A stretch of DNA of 64,000 nucleotides from Clarireedia homoeocarpa (GCA_001465935.1 LNKV01000020.1:255252-319251), one strand, 5' to 3'. Counted from the first letter of the stretch, positions 46,965-59,542 are shown. Numbers and translations: made by a program. The notes: generated by a model not told the origin, from the letters alone.

Positions 46965-48837
46965 TTAAAACCCTTTCACAACCCTCTCAAACCTAGGAAC
47001 TTCCCTCCTAAAATCTTCCGGTCTGTCTCTTGCCCCATCTTTCCAATACTCATACTCCATCCACACATTCTCCGGCATCTGTTCCTCTGTCGCCTTCAAC
47101 CAGTTCCCCAGTTCGGGTGCCAACGGCACTACACCTGTCTCCAACACATACTGATCCCACAATTCCAACAGCTCATTTAATTTCTCTGGATCTTTCTCAG
47201 CCAGATCATGAATCTCGCCAGGATCACTATCCAGATTGTACAGTTGCCATTTTTCAGGTCCTTTGGGTTTCGGTATGAAGACGATTTTGTACGGCCCTTT
47301 ACGTACAGCTGCTCGGCCGCACGTTTCCCATCCCGATATGAAGTCCTCCTCGTGGATTCTAGATGAGCCTCCACGGATAAATGGGACCATGGATTTCCCA
47401 CGCATAGAAACAACTTCACGGCCTTGGTATGTTGGTGCAGGATGCTTTACACCAGCCATCTCTAAAATACTAGGTGCAAGATCCATTACGGTAGCAAATT
47501 GATGAATGATAGTGTTCTCGTGCTGATTCGCGCTCACCCCGGCCGGAAATTTTGCAAGAAATGGAACTCGTACGCCACCTTCGGTTGTGTATGCTTTATA
47601 CAATCGACTCGGTGCAGTAGCAGCTTGCGCCCAGCGCGGTCCATACCAGATAAAGGAGTCGCCATTGCCGAGATTCTCCAGACTGTTGTTGTAGTATTTC
47701 TGTAGATGCTGCAACATGCTTCCTTGAACAATGGGATATGCTTCGTACGCAGCGCCCTCGGCGCCGTTGTCGGACATGAAACATACGAATGTGTTGTCCA
47801 GCTCTCCTGTTTCTTCGAGGTAGGATACTACTTTTCCGACATTGTGGTCGATGCATTCGACCATGGCGGCGAATACTTCCATGGCGCGACAGGATTTGGC
47901 ACGCTCGGTATCGGTTAGGTCGGCCCATTCTTTCACTTCGTCTGCTACGACGGGGTGGGGCTCGACGTCTTGGGATATCATTCCGAGATCCTTGAGACGC
48001 TGGAGACGGCGCTCACGGAGGACATCGGGTCCATCGTCATATACGCCCTTGTACTTCGCAACGTACTCGGGGGGCGCTTGGAGTGGCCAATGTGGTGCCG
48101 TGAATGGAAAATAACCGAAGAAAGGCCTTTCGTCCTTTTTCTCGTTCCGCTCCTTGAGGTATTCTAACATCTTGTCTCCGTATCCATTGCTAGAATACCA
48201 GCCATCGGGTAGCTTCTTCGCATACTCACCATCCTCACTATGCAAGGCGATGAAACTCATGGCCATGAATTCTGGAATCTGATCAGGTGCTTGGAGTTGT
48301 GGTTCGTAGCCGTAATGATTGCTGCATGCAGGTAGATGAGCAAAACTTCGCTCAAACCCGCGCGCTTTGGGACTTCTTTCGGGAGTGAGACCAAGATGCC
48401 ATTTTCCAGCCATCTGAATCAGGGTTAGAACCGATCATGTAACGTGATCCACGAAAACGCCATACCAAAGTCAGATATCCACCGTCCCGTAGCATCTCTG
48501 GCAGTGTAACCACTCTCTCATTTAGATATCCCTCGTACCCAGGCATGCCTCGCTGAGGTGCCGTAGACATCTTTCCACCCGGATCATTCTGGCCAGATAT
48601 GTTTGTCCATTCAATCAGGTTGCCGAGCCCAGCAATATGGTGATCAGTTCCAGTCATAATCATCGCTCGTGATGGTGAACATGCTGCCGCTGCATGAAAA
48701 TCTGTGAATCGTACACCGGCTTTCGCTATCTTGTCGATGTTGGGTGTGTTAATCTCACCGCCGAAACAAGACAGATCAGAGAAACCCAAGTCATCGGCAA
48801 CTATGACGAGAAAGTTGGGACGCTTTTGGGACGCCAT
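46965..48837 (-). CDS. Arylsulfatase / sulfuric ester hydrolase
   Basis: Two exons, 48837-48466 and 48413-46965; intron 48465-48414 (52 nt); 606 aa. RPNFLVIVADDLG (metal-binding Asp pair at 15-16), CSPSR (53-57, the Cys converted to formylglycine), GTDHHIAG, GKWHLG (just after the splice) and FMSDNGAEG are the sulfatase signatures. No signal peptide is visible, so it is probably cytosolic, like fungal arylsulfatases and choline sulfatases. It releases sulfate from organic sulfate esters for sulfur nutrition. The C-terminal YNLDSDPGEIHDLAEKDP is typical. It is divergent from the broken permease gene, with 687 bases between the starts. Confidence 0.94.
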
Positions 48838-49524
48838 ATCGATATGTTCCTATGTTTACTGACCGTAGTATGCAAGAATGGTGCCGTTGTTGTAAATCCG
48901 ATCAAGAAAGAAAATCATAAATGGAAATACAGCAGGAAACCGAAACCGAAAGCGAAGAGAAGTGGAAGGAAAGGCACGAAAATACACACTTACGGTCACT
49001 ACCTACATGGAGATCGAACGAGTCGAAGTACCATAGATAGACTACATTACATTTGCAGTTGCTCTCCACTTAAGTAGTCGTAAGACAGTGGAACGAGGGG
49101 ATTTTATGATTGGTGCGCGACAATCTTGAACATCGAGCTTGATTGACAAGGCTTGCTTCAATACATGATTTGACTGTATCCATCCGCAACCCCGCTAAAA
49201 ATAATGGGGTGAAACGTTACCGCACCATCACGTGGTTGGCCAAGGAGTAGAGCTGGTAGAGCTGGGTACCCCGCACGCGCGGGCTTACGAGCACAGTTAA
49301 TGGGGTACATCTCTCGCCAATATGCATGCCCCTGCCGTTCCTCCCTGTGATTCGTAGCTTCCGAAGCCAAACATGGATAGCACTGCATAGCGTGCTATAA
49401 GCTTGGAACGTGAACTCCCCGATGGGAGATAAGGCAAAGTTGAAAGCTTGTATTTGATAGAAGGGTATGTGGTGCGTGAGCGAAAAGCTTGTGCGACAAT
49501 TTCTTGGACAAACAAGCAACGACC
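48838..49524. other. Divergent promoter region, sulfatase / permease
   Basis: A 687-base region between divergently arranged starts. It contains the imperfect palindrome at 49271-49282 (listed) and a short hairpin, ACCCCGCTAAAAATAATGGGGT, around 49188. No gene is supported in it. Confidence 0.6.
49271..49282. promoter_or_regulatory. CCG-N6-CGG inverted triplets
   Basis: CCGCACGCGCGG places CCG and CGG triplets six bases apart in inverted orientation, the format bound by many Zn2Cys6 regulators. It lies in the intergenic region between the sulfatase and the permease, where such a site would be expected. A single short match has little statistical weight. Confidence 0.25.
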
Positions 49525-51314
49525 ATGAAGAACTCGACGCTGGGAAAGATTAGGGCGTACTAGCTTGCCTCGGTGGTTTGTATGGGAGGGTTTCTTTTCG
49601 GATATGACAGCGGAATGTATGTGAAGTGATATAGCCACTACTTGTTCGCAGCCATGCTAATTATGAACAGTGTTGGTAAGTCATGATGAAGCAACTCAGG
49701 TTACCAGGGTTAAGAAGCAAATATAGGTGGAGTACTTACAATGAAGTCGTTTGTCCGCGACTTCAAATATGATACTGCTCATGCGACTCGTGTAAATTCG
49801 CTAGCTGTTGGCCTTCAGCAGGCTGGCGCATTTGCAGCCTGCTTCGTCATTTGGCCTATCGCCGATAGACTGGGCCGAAAGATGTCCCTGCAGATCTCCT
49901 CCTTCATATTCATTATTGGCGCAATGATGGAAACCATAAACTCCCACCACATGGGGGTATTTTACGCGGGTAGAGTGATTGCCGGTATAGGACTTGGTGC
50001 TGCGACTGTGGTAGTACCGATGTTCAACAGCGAAATGGCCCCGAAAGAATTGCGAGGCCAAATTGGTAGCTTTTTTCAGTGGTTTTATACTTTCGGTAAC
50101 TCTGAACAAAATTTAGCTTCGCGAGAGCAATGAACTGATCAAGGGGTAGGCATATTCACGTCATACTAGGTTGATTATGCCATGGCCGAAGTCGTTCCAT
50201 CAGTCACTAGGCAGTGGCAAATCCCCATCGGTCTCCAGATAATACCAGCCGGTCTGCTCGCATTGGGAACCTTCACTCTCAAGGAGAGCACACGATGGCT
50301 CACAAAGAAAGGCCGACATGAGGAAGCTTGGGAAAGCCTGAAATGGATTCGTGCGGATGAGTCTCAAGTGACAGTCGAAGAGATGGAAGAGATTCGGGTG
50401 GGTGTCGAGTTGGAGGAACGAGCTACCGAAGGTTTCCAAATCAAAGGTATTTCCGCATTCTGGACAGTTGCTTGACTCATACTAACATATTCAAAGAACT
50501 GGCCGAAAGAGATAATTTCAAAAGAGTGTTCACTGCATTTGCAGTCTTCACAGCGCAGCAAGCCACCGGTGCAACAGCATTTGCATATTATGGGCCACAG
50601 TACTTCAAACTCCTGGTCGGAGGCGGATCAAAGGATTTGCTTTTGACAGCAATATTTGGAGCGATCAAAGTCGTTGCGTGCGGATGCTTCGTTCTTTTCC
50701 TTTCAAATCGAGTTGGACGACGTGGAGTGCTAATCGGCGGAGCTGTATTCATGTCTGCATGCCAGATCGTCACTGCCATAGTCGTGAAAGAACTGCCTGC
50801 ATCTAAAAGTAAAGGTGTAACCAGCAGTGGGGTCGCGACAGTAGCTCTCATTTATTTGTTTGTCATTGCCTACAACCTCTCGTGGGGACCATTGCCTTGG
50901 CCATACGTGTCTGAGTAAGTACAGCATCTCCTGGGATTTTCATTAGCGATGCATTAACAGTTGTGCCAGGATCTTTCCGACTCGAATCAGAGAACCGGGC
51001 ATTGCGATTGGAGTTTCTACCCAGTGGCTATTCAACTTTGTTTTTTCATTGACGACATCATATATGATCGCGAATCTAGGTTGGTCAGTTAGACTCCGCA
51101 ATTAATCCTATGTCAAATTGCAGCTAACGCGTAATTCAGGGGTACATTTTTACTTTGGGGAGTCTTCGATGCAGTTATCGCGGTAGTCGCGTTTTTCTTT
51201 CTGAATGAGACAAATGGGCTAAGCCTCGAGGAAATTGCGCACAACGATTATGGAAGGGCTTCGTCATACAAGGAGGATGCTATTTTGGGTGAAGATGGAG
51301 CGGCGCCTAAGTGA
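49525..51314 (+). pseudogene. MFS sugar/quinate-type permease with two in-frame TAG stops
   Basis: Seven exons can be placed: 49525-49616, 49671-49675, 49727-50095, 50150-50446, 50497-50914, 50970-51083, 51140-51314 (490 codons). The reconstructed frame has sugar-porter signatures: GGFLFGYDSG-IVGGVLT, ADRLGRK, AGRVIAGIGLG, ESTRWL, NRVGRRG and PWPYVSEIFPTRIRE. Two TAG codons interrupt it: 49561-49563 (codon 13, IRAY*LASVV) and 50167-50169 (FTSY*VDYAM). The second falls where relatives usually have Trp and the first probably does too, so both fit TGG to TAG, a G-to-A change. The splice sites are otherwise all intact and the protein otherwise well conserved, which suggests recent inactivation. 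Exon 2 is only five bases. Confidence 0.82.
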
Positions 51315-52400
51315 CAAACTACTTTTTATGGTTGTTTGGATGATGCCTAGCAACTTGTGTATGTTGTTCGTGAAGCATGAAAATAAACGCGAGGTTCGCA
51401 TTCTACTGTACTTGGACTGTGGTGGGGAGCCACCGTGTAGTTACAGCAGGGCTTTCGAAGCAAAGAAGCATCATTGCTGTGTGATCATCAGGCAATATCC
51501 TCGGAACGGGGTAAGATATGCGAATGATCTATCGTACTCGACAGACACGACCATCGTGATTGAAGACGTCTGCTCTCTGATTGAATGACCTAGTATATAA
51601 CGAATAAGAATAATGAATATAAGTGTTCGTGGAAACAGCAAAGAAGAGTAGTGAATAGAATTAATGAATGCAAGCCTACTTGCCGGCGTAGTGGAGGTTT
51701 TCTGTGATGAACTTCATGCTTGGTGAATAAATACAGCAGTCCAAGTCGCGATCAATATTTTTTCACACCTAGTGAATGTGTTGCGAAGATAATCTTTTGC
51801 ACCCCCATATTTATTACAGTACAATTCCACACAGCTAGGCCGCAACGAAACGAAATGACCATTGAATTGAATACGAAGATAATCTTACTGCATAGAGCTC
51901 TCAAGGACTTCTGTAGATTTGCCGGTACTTCTGCCTCCTCTCTTATATTGTTAATATCTAACAAGTACCAAGCTCGACTCGGATGTCAGTTTTAGGCGAC
52001 CTCGTACAGGAGGCTGTATTCACGCGGCGAACGGCACGCGTTTGTGTGCTTCTATCATGGGAAACTCTCTTACGGCAGAAAATATTTACTTAAATATAAA
52101 CCACCTTACTCTCCGATAAGGTGGCATTTTGACCTCCTACTTGATCAATCTTCACGATTGTGATCGCTCTCTACAAGTTCTCGAATACAGTATCAATTCC
52201 ATACTGCCCACTTGAAGGTTTTCCTTATTCTTCGTGGGGTGCTTCTCAACCGCTTGCGATATCTCCGTCTGCATAAGCTCCACTAACACGCAGGAAGACG
52301 ACCAAGCCGCTTAGATTGATCTATATGCAAGTACTTTTCTTGAAATAGCATCCTACATCTCTGCTGACAAGCAATCAACCCTGAAGACAGTAGACACAAG
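51315..52400. other. Spacer, no gene supported
   Basis: The 3' flank of the broken permease and promoter/leader of the homeodomain gene. A frame at 51235-51588 is a shadow of the last permease exon running on. No other protein-like content. Confidence 0.65.
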
Positions 52401-54682
52401 ATGGTGTTGAGCAAAGAGCAAAAAGCTGTTCTCGATCAGCATTATGCTCATTATATGAGCACAACTGGTGATCGTCCCCCGAAAGAGATGTGTACTGCTC
52501 TGGGGAAAACATGCAAACCCCCAGTTCTTCCGGCGACTGTAGGTCGGTGAGTGCTCTGAAATCCTAGCTCAGTTTACTTGACGTTTAAAATACTGAAAAC
52601 TGGCGAAGACATTTCGCCAACAAGAAGAAGAACGCCGATGGCGAGCGAGTAGCCATTCCTTTGAAGCCGGCTCAACTTGAGCTGCTGGAGAAAGTTTACA
52701 GAGAAACTCGATACCCATACACTGGAACGAGATTCATCATCATGGCTCAAACCGGCCTGCAGTTGAAAAAGGTCAAAGAGTGGTTCGAGAATAGAAACAG
52801 CAGTCTAACCAAAAAAGCCGGGGGGAAAGTTGTTCCTGGATACGGTAAAAATACAAAATACGCTAAAGCGATGACAAAGGCATATGAAGAAGACCCACAA
52901 GGATACGTTCAGAAACTACTGACTGGAACGATCAACCTGCAGACTGGCGAGGAACAAATTCCGTCGCCAGGCCCATACGGAACTCAACCCAAAGGACATC
53001 CTCATCCTGTACTTGTTAAAAACGATGCAACTTCAGATGGAGGTACACAGATTGATTCGGGTAGTGCAAGCAAGATGAGACGTGACTTAGAGAAAATCGA
53101 AAGTGGTGCTCATGCTTTGGCGCGAAATGGTCTTCTTACAAATGAGTCACTTGAAGAGGAGACTGAAATTGATAGGGTTCACGAACACCACCGTTTTCAT
53201 AGCCATAAAAGACAGAGCCTTCCGCAGAATCGAGGAATGGCCGGTATCATGCCAGTGGGGGACAGCTTCGCTCAGCAAAAGTTCCGAAAATACCTCAAGC
53301 CAGCACATCACATGGACGGTCGACACTCGATGCAAAGAAATGAGCCCATAGAATTCGTTAAAGGCAGCCTTACTTTCCCTGCATCCTATGATTCAACTTC
53401 TCAAAATCTCCATATGGCTCCCAAATTTCGCTGGTCAAAGTCACGAAATGTCTGTCCGGATTTTCAAAAAATTAAAAAGGAAGACTCATTAAATGGGCGA
53501 TCGAACGGTCATTATCTTAAACAGATAGAGGGTCCGCCAAAACATTCCATCTCTTCTCAGGAGAAGTCTTTTGGTACACACATGCCAGGTGACTACAAGG
53601 TCAACCCACAACATTACACCCAGTTGTTCTCCAAAATTTCAGATGATATCTCGGCGAGGAGCAAGAATTTTCAGCTGGAAAATGATAGTGTATCGAGGTC
53701 TAGCGGTGCTGAATATGAGGATGTTTCACCTAAATATCAGGGCACTTCCCACCACCCGAATTTTACTCCAGTTGATGGCGCAGCTACCTCGAAAGGTATG
53801 TATGGTCACTTTCCTAGACGCAATCTCTTCGGTCATGCCGCCACCCGAAGCTTCTGGCAGGAAAAGTTCCAGGCTCCTCAAAACACAGATGACTCGGACG
53901 AATCCTTTGCTGCGAGCGCTGGTCCCAGCACGATTGACAACGGTGTCGATACTGGGGCTCACATTTCAGGCTCTGTTCTTCCAGAACATCACGAACAAGC
54001 CCGTTTGGCAAACAATTTTTCTAATAAAAGGTCTGTTCAACAAACCGGTACAGCGAAGAGCGATAATGGAATCGGTTTGAGTAATGTCTCTGTTCTCAAG
54101 TTAGCGAATGCTGCACCCAATGGGGCGAAGTTGCAGGGCTACATTGATTATGATAACTTAACGTTCAGGGACTTCATCCATGCTGAAGACTATGGTGAGA
54201 TTATGGATTTGATTGGGACCGATAGCGATTCGGATGAAAACACCACAGCCTACAGAAAAGAATCAGCCGAAAATATTGCCATAAAGCACATCGACGCCGA
54301 CGAGTCCAGCTGGAAACAAGATCATAGTTCATTCTTGACACAAAAGAGAAGATCTCCAAGTTATGCATGTCGACTCGCATTTCCTTCCGTTGGGACTCCT
54401 ATCGAGGGCAGTTTGGAGCCATCTGGCCATGAAGATTCCTCAATCCTTCGAAATCACCCGGAGATTCAACGGCCACTTGAAGATGTGACCGAAAAGTTCA
54501 ATGGCAATACTCAAGCTGCCCAAGGAAGTGACAATAATCAAGAGCACCTAAGCGCAGTAGCAGCAGAGATTAAGTCTTTGAAGCGTGGTAGACGAGCAGA
54601 GAATTCTCCATCACCTGCAACGTCCGGTGGAGAAAACCAGACGAAGAGACTTAGAGTACGCCATGAGACGAGCCAGTGGTGA
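52401..54682 (+). CDS. Double homeodomain-like nuclear protein
   Basis: Two exons, 52401-52546 and 52609-54682; intron 52547-52608 (62 nt); 739 aa. The first about 58 residues resemble a homeodomain split by the intron: QKAVLDQHYAHY... and a recognition-helix-like VGRHFANKKKN. Residues about 67-120 form a second homeodomain-like unit: QLELLEKVYRETRYP and KKVKEWFENRNSS, where WFxNR is the hallmark. The rest is long, disordered and Ser/Asp/His-rich and ends with a basic KRGRR and TKRLRVRH that could be nuclear signals. I infer a DNA-binding transcription regulator; no target is known. The first unit has His where the helix-3 Trp normally sits. Confidence 0.7.
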
Positions 54683-55994
54683 ATGGCAGCGCTGCTTGAG
54701 GGAGAACCGCAGATGTATGTGCGAGATGATTTTATGGTGCTTGATTTCATTGTTCTTGGATGCTTTGTACCTTTGTACTTTGCATTGATACGCTTGCTTG
54801 TTCTGAAATTGAACCCTTTTAAATGTATTCTACATTCAGAACCATTCGTCACTTCTAAAAAAAAAAATCTTTTCCCAGCAGAAGAACGAAGCCCTATGGA
54901 GAGTATCACCTATGGGCGATAGAGATAAATAAAAATTGAGTGTTTAGTCCCGAATAATGCTGGTTAGTTGTCAGTAATAACTTCCAGTCTGTCCGATGAC
55001 TGCTGCCTTTTTCTGTCTGAACATTGCAAAGCACTTGACGGCTAATGGTTCCAAATTAAGCATCTGGGAGCGCTGAAACACACATCTGTTTTATGCTCTC
55101 AGAAAAAGCTACACAGCATCGTGTGTTAATTGATTTGGAGGAAGCTGCTCTCTGTTCCACCGACACCGCAAAGGATGAAGTCCTCTCAAATCACGTGCTA
55201 ACTTGCCGTCTCCCACCACTCATCTTCGAACGGCAGCATGACACTTAGCCATGTCGTCATGAGCAGTTGTATAGGGATAAGAATAATTAGAGTAAGTGTT
55301 TCGAATGGAATTGCGTGGCGTGGCGGAAGAAGATGAACCGATCAATAACAAAGTAAAGGCTTCGTGATAGGAAAGATCATCTTGGTCAATGAAAAGACAG
55401 CATACCAGGACAAGATGGTCATAGACGAGAGGTGGACGCGGCACACGGACTGAGATATGAGCCGACCCTCCTTATCAGCTAGCGAGTGTCCTATCATAGG
55501 AAGCGTATCCATCGCGCAATTTAGGGTCGTAATGACTAAATGCCGTTCTTAGGATGAACTATATGATAGAATGGTGAAACCCCACTTTCTGCATCACACC
55601 ATCCAAGCTTAAAAGGGCACAATCTTTTTGGGGTTGAGAAGATGCTCTATTTATCCTTGCAACTCAATATCGAACAGCGTCAATCTGAACAATCAATGCA
55701 ATCAATGTTATACAACTCGATGTGTAATCGGAACCAGTCTGCCGTGCTTGCCGGTGTTCACAGCCACAACTTCTAGGCATAGATATTTTCAGCCTGTACT
55801 GAAACGAGGACTGGAAGCCATAAGATACAAAGAGCGAAGATATCCGCCTCTATTAGATCCAAGATAATATCAAGTTCACTTTGCTTGAAGACAGCTATCT
55901 CAATTCTGCATCCAGTCCAGCCAGACTCGCATCTTGCTCAGCGTGTTGAACACCCAAGTTTCGAGCCAAATTTCACCAACAATAAATTTGAACC
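54683..55994. other. Spacer, no gene supported
   Basis: 1.3 kb between two plus-strand genes. Small frames (55220-55444 on -, 55628-55867 on +) have no recognisable motif. The last 100 bases are the probable leader of the dioxygenase gene. Confidence 0.65.
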
Positions 55995-57203
55995 ATGGCA
56001 CCCTCAGCAACTGAAGTCCAGGCACAACCAATCTCTGTCGACGCCAAAGACAAGGTAGACGGAAAAGCCAAGAGTAAATGGCTAGAAAGTACCGGCGTTC
56101 TGGACCAATATGAGTCCTTTGATGTCACTCCTATCATTGGTCGCGAATTCCCACATGCCAACTTGGTAGAATGGCTACAAGCACCTAATGCCGATGAACT
56201 CTTGCGTGAATTAGCTATTACCAGTACGTTTCACTTAACCACAGAAAGTGAAATTTGTGGAAAGCCAACTAACGTAACATAGTCTCTCAACGTGGAGTCG
56301 TGTTCTTCCGTGCCCAGGACAACCTCACCGCCGAATTTCAGAAGGAGCTTGTCCAGCGTATTGGCATTCTTTCTGGCAAGCCATCTACTTCTGGCCTCCA
56401 CATTCATCCGGTCCTCAACCCGGAGCGCGAAGGTTATAGAGTAACGGATCCTGAAATTAGCACCATTGACTCAGAGCTGGACAAGAAGATCTATCCCAAG
56501 ACTAAGCTCATTGGAGTTGGACCTGCGAACCTCAATCAAAGTTCTGCAGCATGGCATGCGGATATTTCTTTCGAACCAAAACCTGCTGACTATTCCAGCT
56601 TAAGATTGGAAGTTCTACCCAAAACCGGAGGCGATACACTCTGGGCTAGTGGATATGAAATCTATGATCGAATCTCCAAGCCTTACCAAAAGTTCCTAGA
56701 AAGCCTCACTGTGACTTTCCAGCAACCAGGTTTCATTGAAGCTGCAGAGCGAGGAGGATTCGAACTCTACGACAAGCCTCGCGGCGCCCCGGAAAATGTT
56801 GGAAAGGAGTTGAAAGCCATACACCCGGTTGTGAGAACCAACCCTGTAACGGGATGGAAATCCATCTTCCCAGTCGGAGGTCATGTAAGCCATATCAATG
56901 ATGTGAGCCCGGCAGAAAGCCAAGCTCTGCTGAAATGGTTCCGACGATTGTTGTTGGACAATCATGACTTACAAGTACGATTCAAGTGGCAGAACAAGAA
57001 TGACATTGGTAAGTGGTCAAGTCCCAAAAGACGACGTATGCTGACGATTTTAAGCCATTTGGGATAATCGTTCGACATTCCATACCGCGACATATGATCT
57101 TGAAGGTCAGGCTGAGAGGTACGGTGTCCGAGCAGTCAGCGTTGGCGAGAAACCATTCTTTGATCCTGAGAGCAAGTCGAGGAGAGAAGGTCTAGCCGCA
57201 TAA
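55995..57203 (+). CDS. TauD-type alpha-ketoglutarate-dependent sulfonate/taurine dioxygenase
   Basis: Three exons: 55995-56223, 56283-57008, 57055-57203; introns of 59 and 46 nt; 367 aa. The TauD/TfdA fold is shown by RGVVFFRAQD (joined across intron 1), the iron ligands WHADISF (His168, Asp170) and STFHTATYD (distal His about 327), and the alpha-ketoglutarate-binding Arg in YGVRAVS. LGSGPANLNQSS-like residues precede the HxD. Such enzymes, such as yeast Jlp1, oxidise sulfonates (taurine, isethionate) and release sulfite for sulfur assimilation in the cytosol. Downstream on the same strand is a Dal5-type transporter, separated by a transposon that begins only 22 bases after this stop codon. 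The substrate is inferred. Confidence 0.92.
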
Positions 57204-57225
57204 CTCAGTTCTATTTAGCCTATCG

Positions 57226-58218
57226 ATATTTGTTCCGGTCCGTAGACAAACATTTGGAATTCATAAATGGACTACGTCCATTGGTCAATAATCCAGTCCA
57301 TTGCCCAATCAACGGAGTTTCTAGCTGGACTGGTCTATTAACTAATAGACGTAGTCTATACCGAAATATGAAGCTATTTATAAATGGACTATGTCTATAT
57401 ACTAACATTTTAAATTTATCTTTCCACTAATCTATATACTGCTCCTATCTACCCCGTACCTACCCTGCAGTATTGGCTCGCTGCCGTTTACTTTTCCTAG
57501 GCTCTGCTACCACCTTACTGTCGCTATCAACCCTCGGTATCAGTGCTTTCTTAGTACGTAATACTATACTAGCTAGCTATCTACAAGTATACCTTATAGT
57601 ACAGCTTATCTCTTCCAATATAGTAGAGTCGGAGATACTCGTTCTTGATCATCTCAAACACCTTATTCCGTAGTACAGTACATCGAGGTTCAGGCTATTT
57701 GCCTTCTGGTTTGCGATAGAGACGATTATTAATAAGGATATATTTATCCTTAGCAAAGAACTTGAGATTGCGGTTAGCTTAGCTTGATGCTTTGCAGTTA
57801 TGATTATCTAAATAAAGCTGTATCTCGTTCTATTTATAAGAAGAAAGTCGATCTTTGCATTTATATTTATTGTCTGGGATCATATCTATACACTCATTTT
57901 TAACTTCCCTAGGGAAGTTATCGATAATCAGGGGGGGGGGGGGAAGCGCGATAAGATCATATTAGTGGAATGATGCTTAAAGACTATGATATAGATAGGA
58001 GAAGGATTATTAACTAAATAAAATATACGTTTGTGTAGTAGGGACTACCCACTTTAGGGTATTAACGAATAGACATAGTCTATTGCGAATAACTTCATAT
58101 TTCAGTATGGACTACGTCCATTAATTAATAGACTAGTCCAGCTAGAAACTACGTTGATTGGGCAATGAATGTAGTCCATTCGTCAATCGAAATGTTGGGC
58201 TACGGGCCGGAACATATT
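57226..58218. mobile_element. Non-autonomous DNA transposon with about 160-bp inverted repeats
   Basis: The left arm (about 57226-57400) begins ATATTTGTTCCGGTCCGTAG. The right arm (about 58063-58218), read on the minus strand, begins AATATGTTCCGGCCCGTAG. Both continue through GCCCAATCAACG, AGTTTCTAGCTGGACT, TCTATTAA and GAAATATGAAG in the same order; the left arm has about 18 extra bases. Both contain the partial palindrome GGACTACGTCC. The inside is AT-rich with a 13-base G run (57931-57943) and a perfect palindrome (57902-57919), and no transposase. It is about 1 kb, a MITE-like element. No target duplication was clear. Confidence 0.82.
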
Positions 58219-59542
58219 AACTAGGCAATCATATGAAAATGTTTCTAGTATCCATTGACCACAATGTAAATGAGTCAGACCGAACAGTGAACTTGCATAT
58301 GACCGATAAATTCGACGTGATGAATGGCGTATATGAGAGAACCTTCGTCGTTCTTTTGATATATCTCAATCCTGATACAATTCAATTCATCTGCTGCGCA
58401 TGTAATGACAGTTGCTGTCAATAGGAGTCGAGAAGCGTTTAATTTTCCAGAGCTTTGTTCTTCAACAGCTTTGTCCGACTTCCCGGTTTTTTTCCATTTC
58501 ACTCACATGACTACGCGCCAAGATCTTCTCCCCCACTATTCTCGAACTTCACCTACATCAAAAACAACCACAACACAGGTTGTCATTTACTATGCGAAGT
58601 ATGTATGAGATCGCAGAGTCTAAAGCCACTAGAATGTTCTGGAGATTTAGATTCTAAAAGTTTTGAACCTGATCTACCTTTCAAAATCAGCTGTTCGCAT
58701 CTTCTTCCGTTGCAATTTTCTATTCATCTCGGCGATTGGTTTTCTCCAGTATCGAACTGAGCACGAATATCCAGGGACTGATGACAACATTATGCACAAT
58801 AACGAACACCCACGTCTCGCAACGTGCGCAGATATACATTGTGCTGAATCCCCAATGAAGTTCGTATTTCAATCGATCCCTGCTTGTGTCCTATCATGCT
58901 ACTGATAAGGATGTCGTGCTTCAGTACCAAGGACTGCATCCTGAGAGAGCCATTACCAAGATAGAAAGACGGTATAGTGGTTATGGTGGCGACATTTGTG
59001 GTGCAGATTTCTCATTCATTCTGATGGCTCTGGTTTGTCGTTCACTTACGCTAATCTGGAAATTGTTCCGTCGTGGGGTCTTCGTGTGGGCTTCGTGGAC
59101 TAGGAGTTCCGAAGACTATTATCTCATGGTGCTTGTGTTGTTTCTTTGCGCCCGATAAATACCTTGGATTGCTGTGGGTGTCTTAACGCGCCACAAGGTG
59201 ATGTATGCATCGGGGTTTTGATCAGATTTGGCGACTTCAGAAGCTGTAAGTTCGACCTTTTGGTGTTGCCTCAAATCCGGATGAAGGTCGGCCTTCGCCA
59301 CTAGACGACGAGGGGTTGTGAGCCGAGACAATTCCTGATTAGCTTAGGCTAGAAACCACTAACTGTGGATTGACCCTGAACGGTTCAGTATTATGTGATA
59401 AGTGGATTCTTTCCGTGGGAGTCGAGCCCCATCGACCTCGATGAGAAAATGTTTGAGTCCGGGGTTATCATGTTATATAAGAGTGTGGCCCTACTCCATT
59501 GGTAAGTCAAGCAACCTCGGCGCAGTAAGCCTGATCTTCAAG
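58219..59542. other. Spacer / promoter of the Dal5-like transporter
   Basis: About 1.3 kb without a supported gene. Overlapping short frames at 58455-59158 have no family features. The frame of the transporter exon is open upstream to 59402, but the first ATG in good context is at 59543. Confidence 0.6.

Noticed and set aside
59402..59542. Upstream extension of the Dal5-like transporter
   Set aside because: The frame is open but starts at a non-ATG codon and the residues do not resemble the family; ATG 59543 is preferred.
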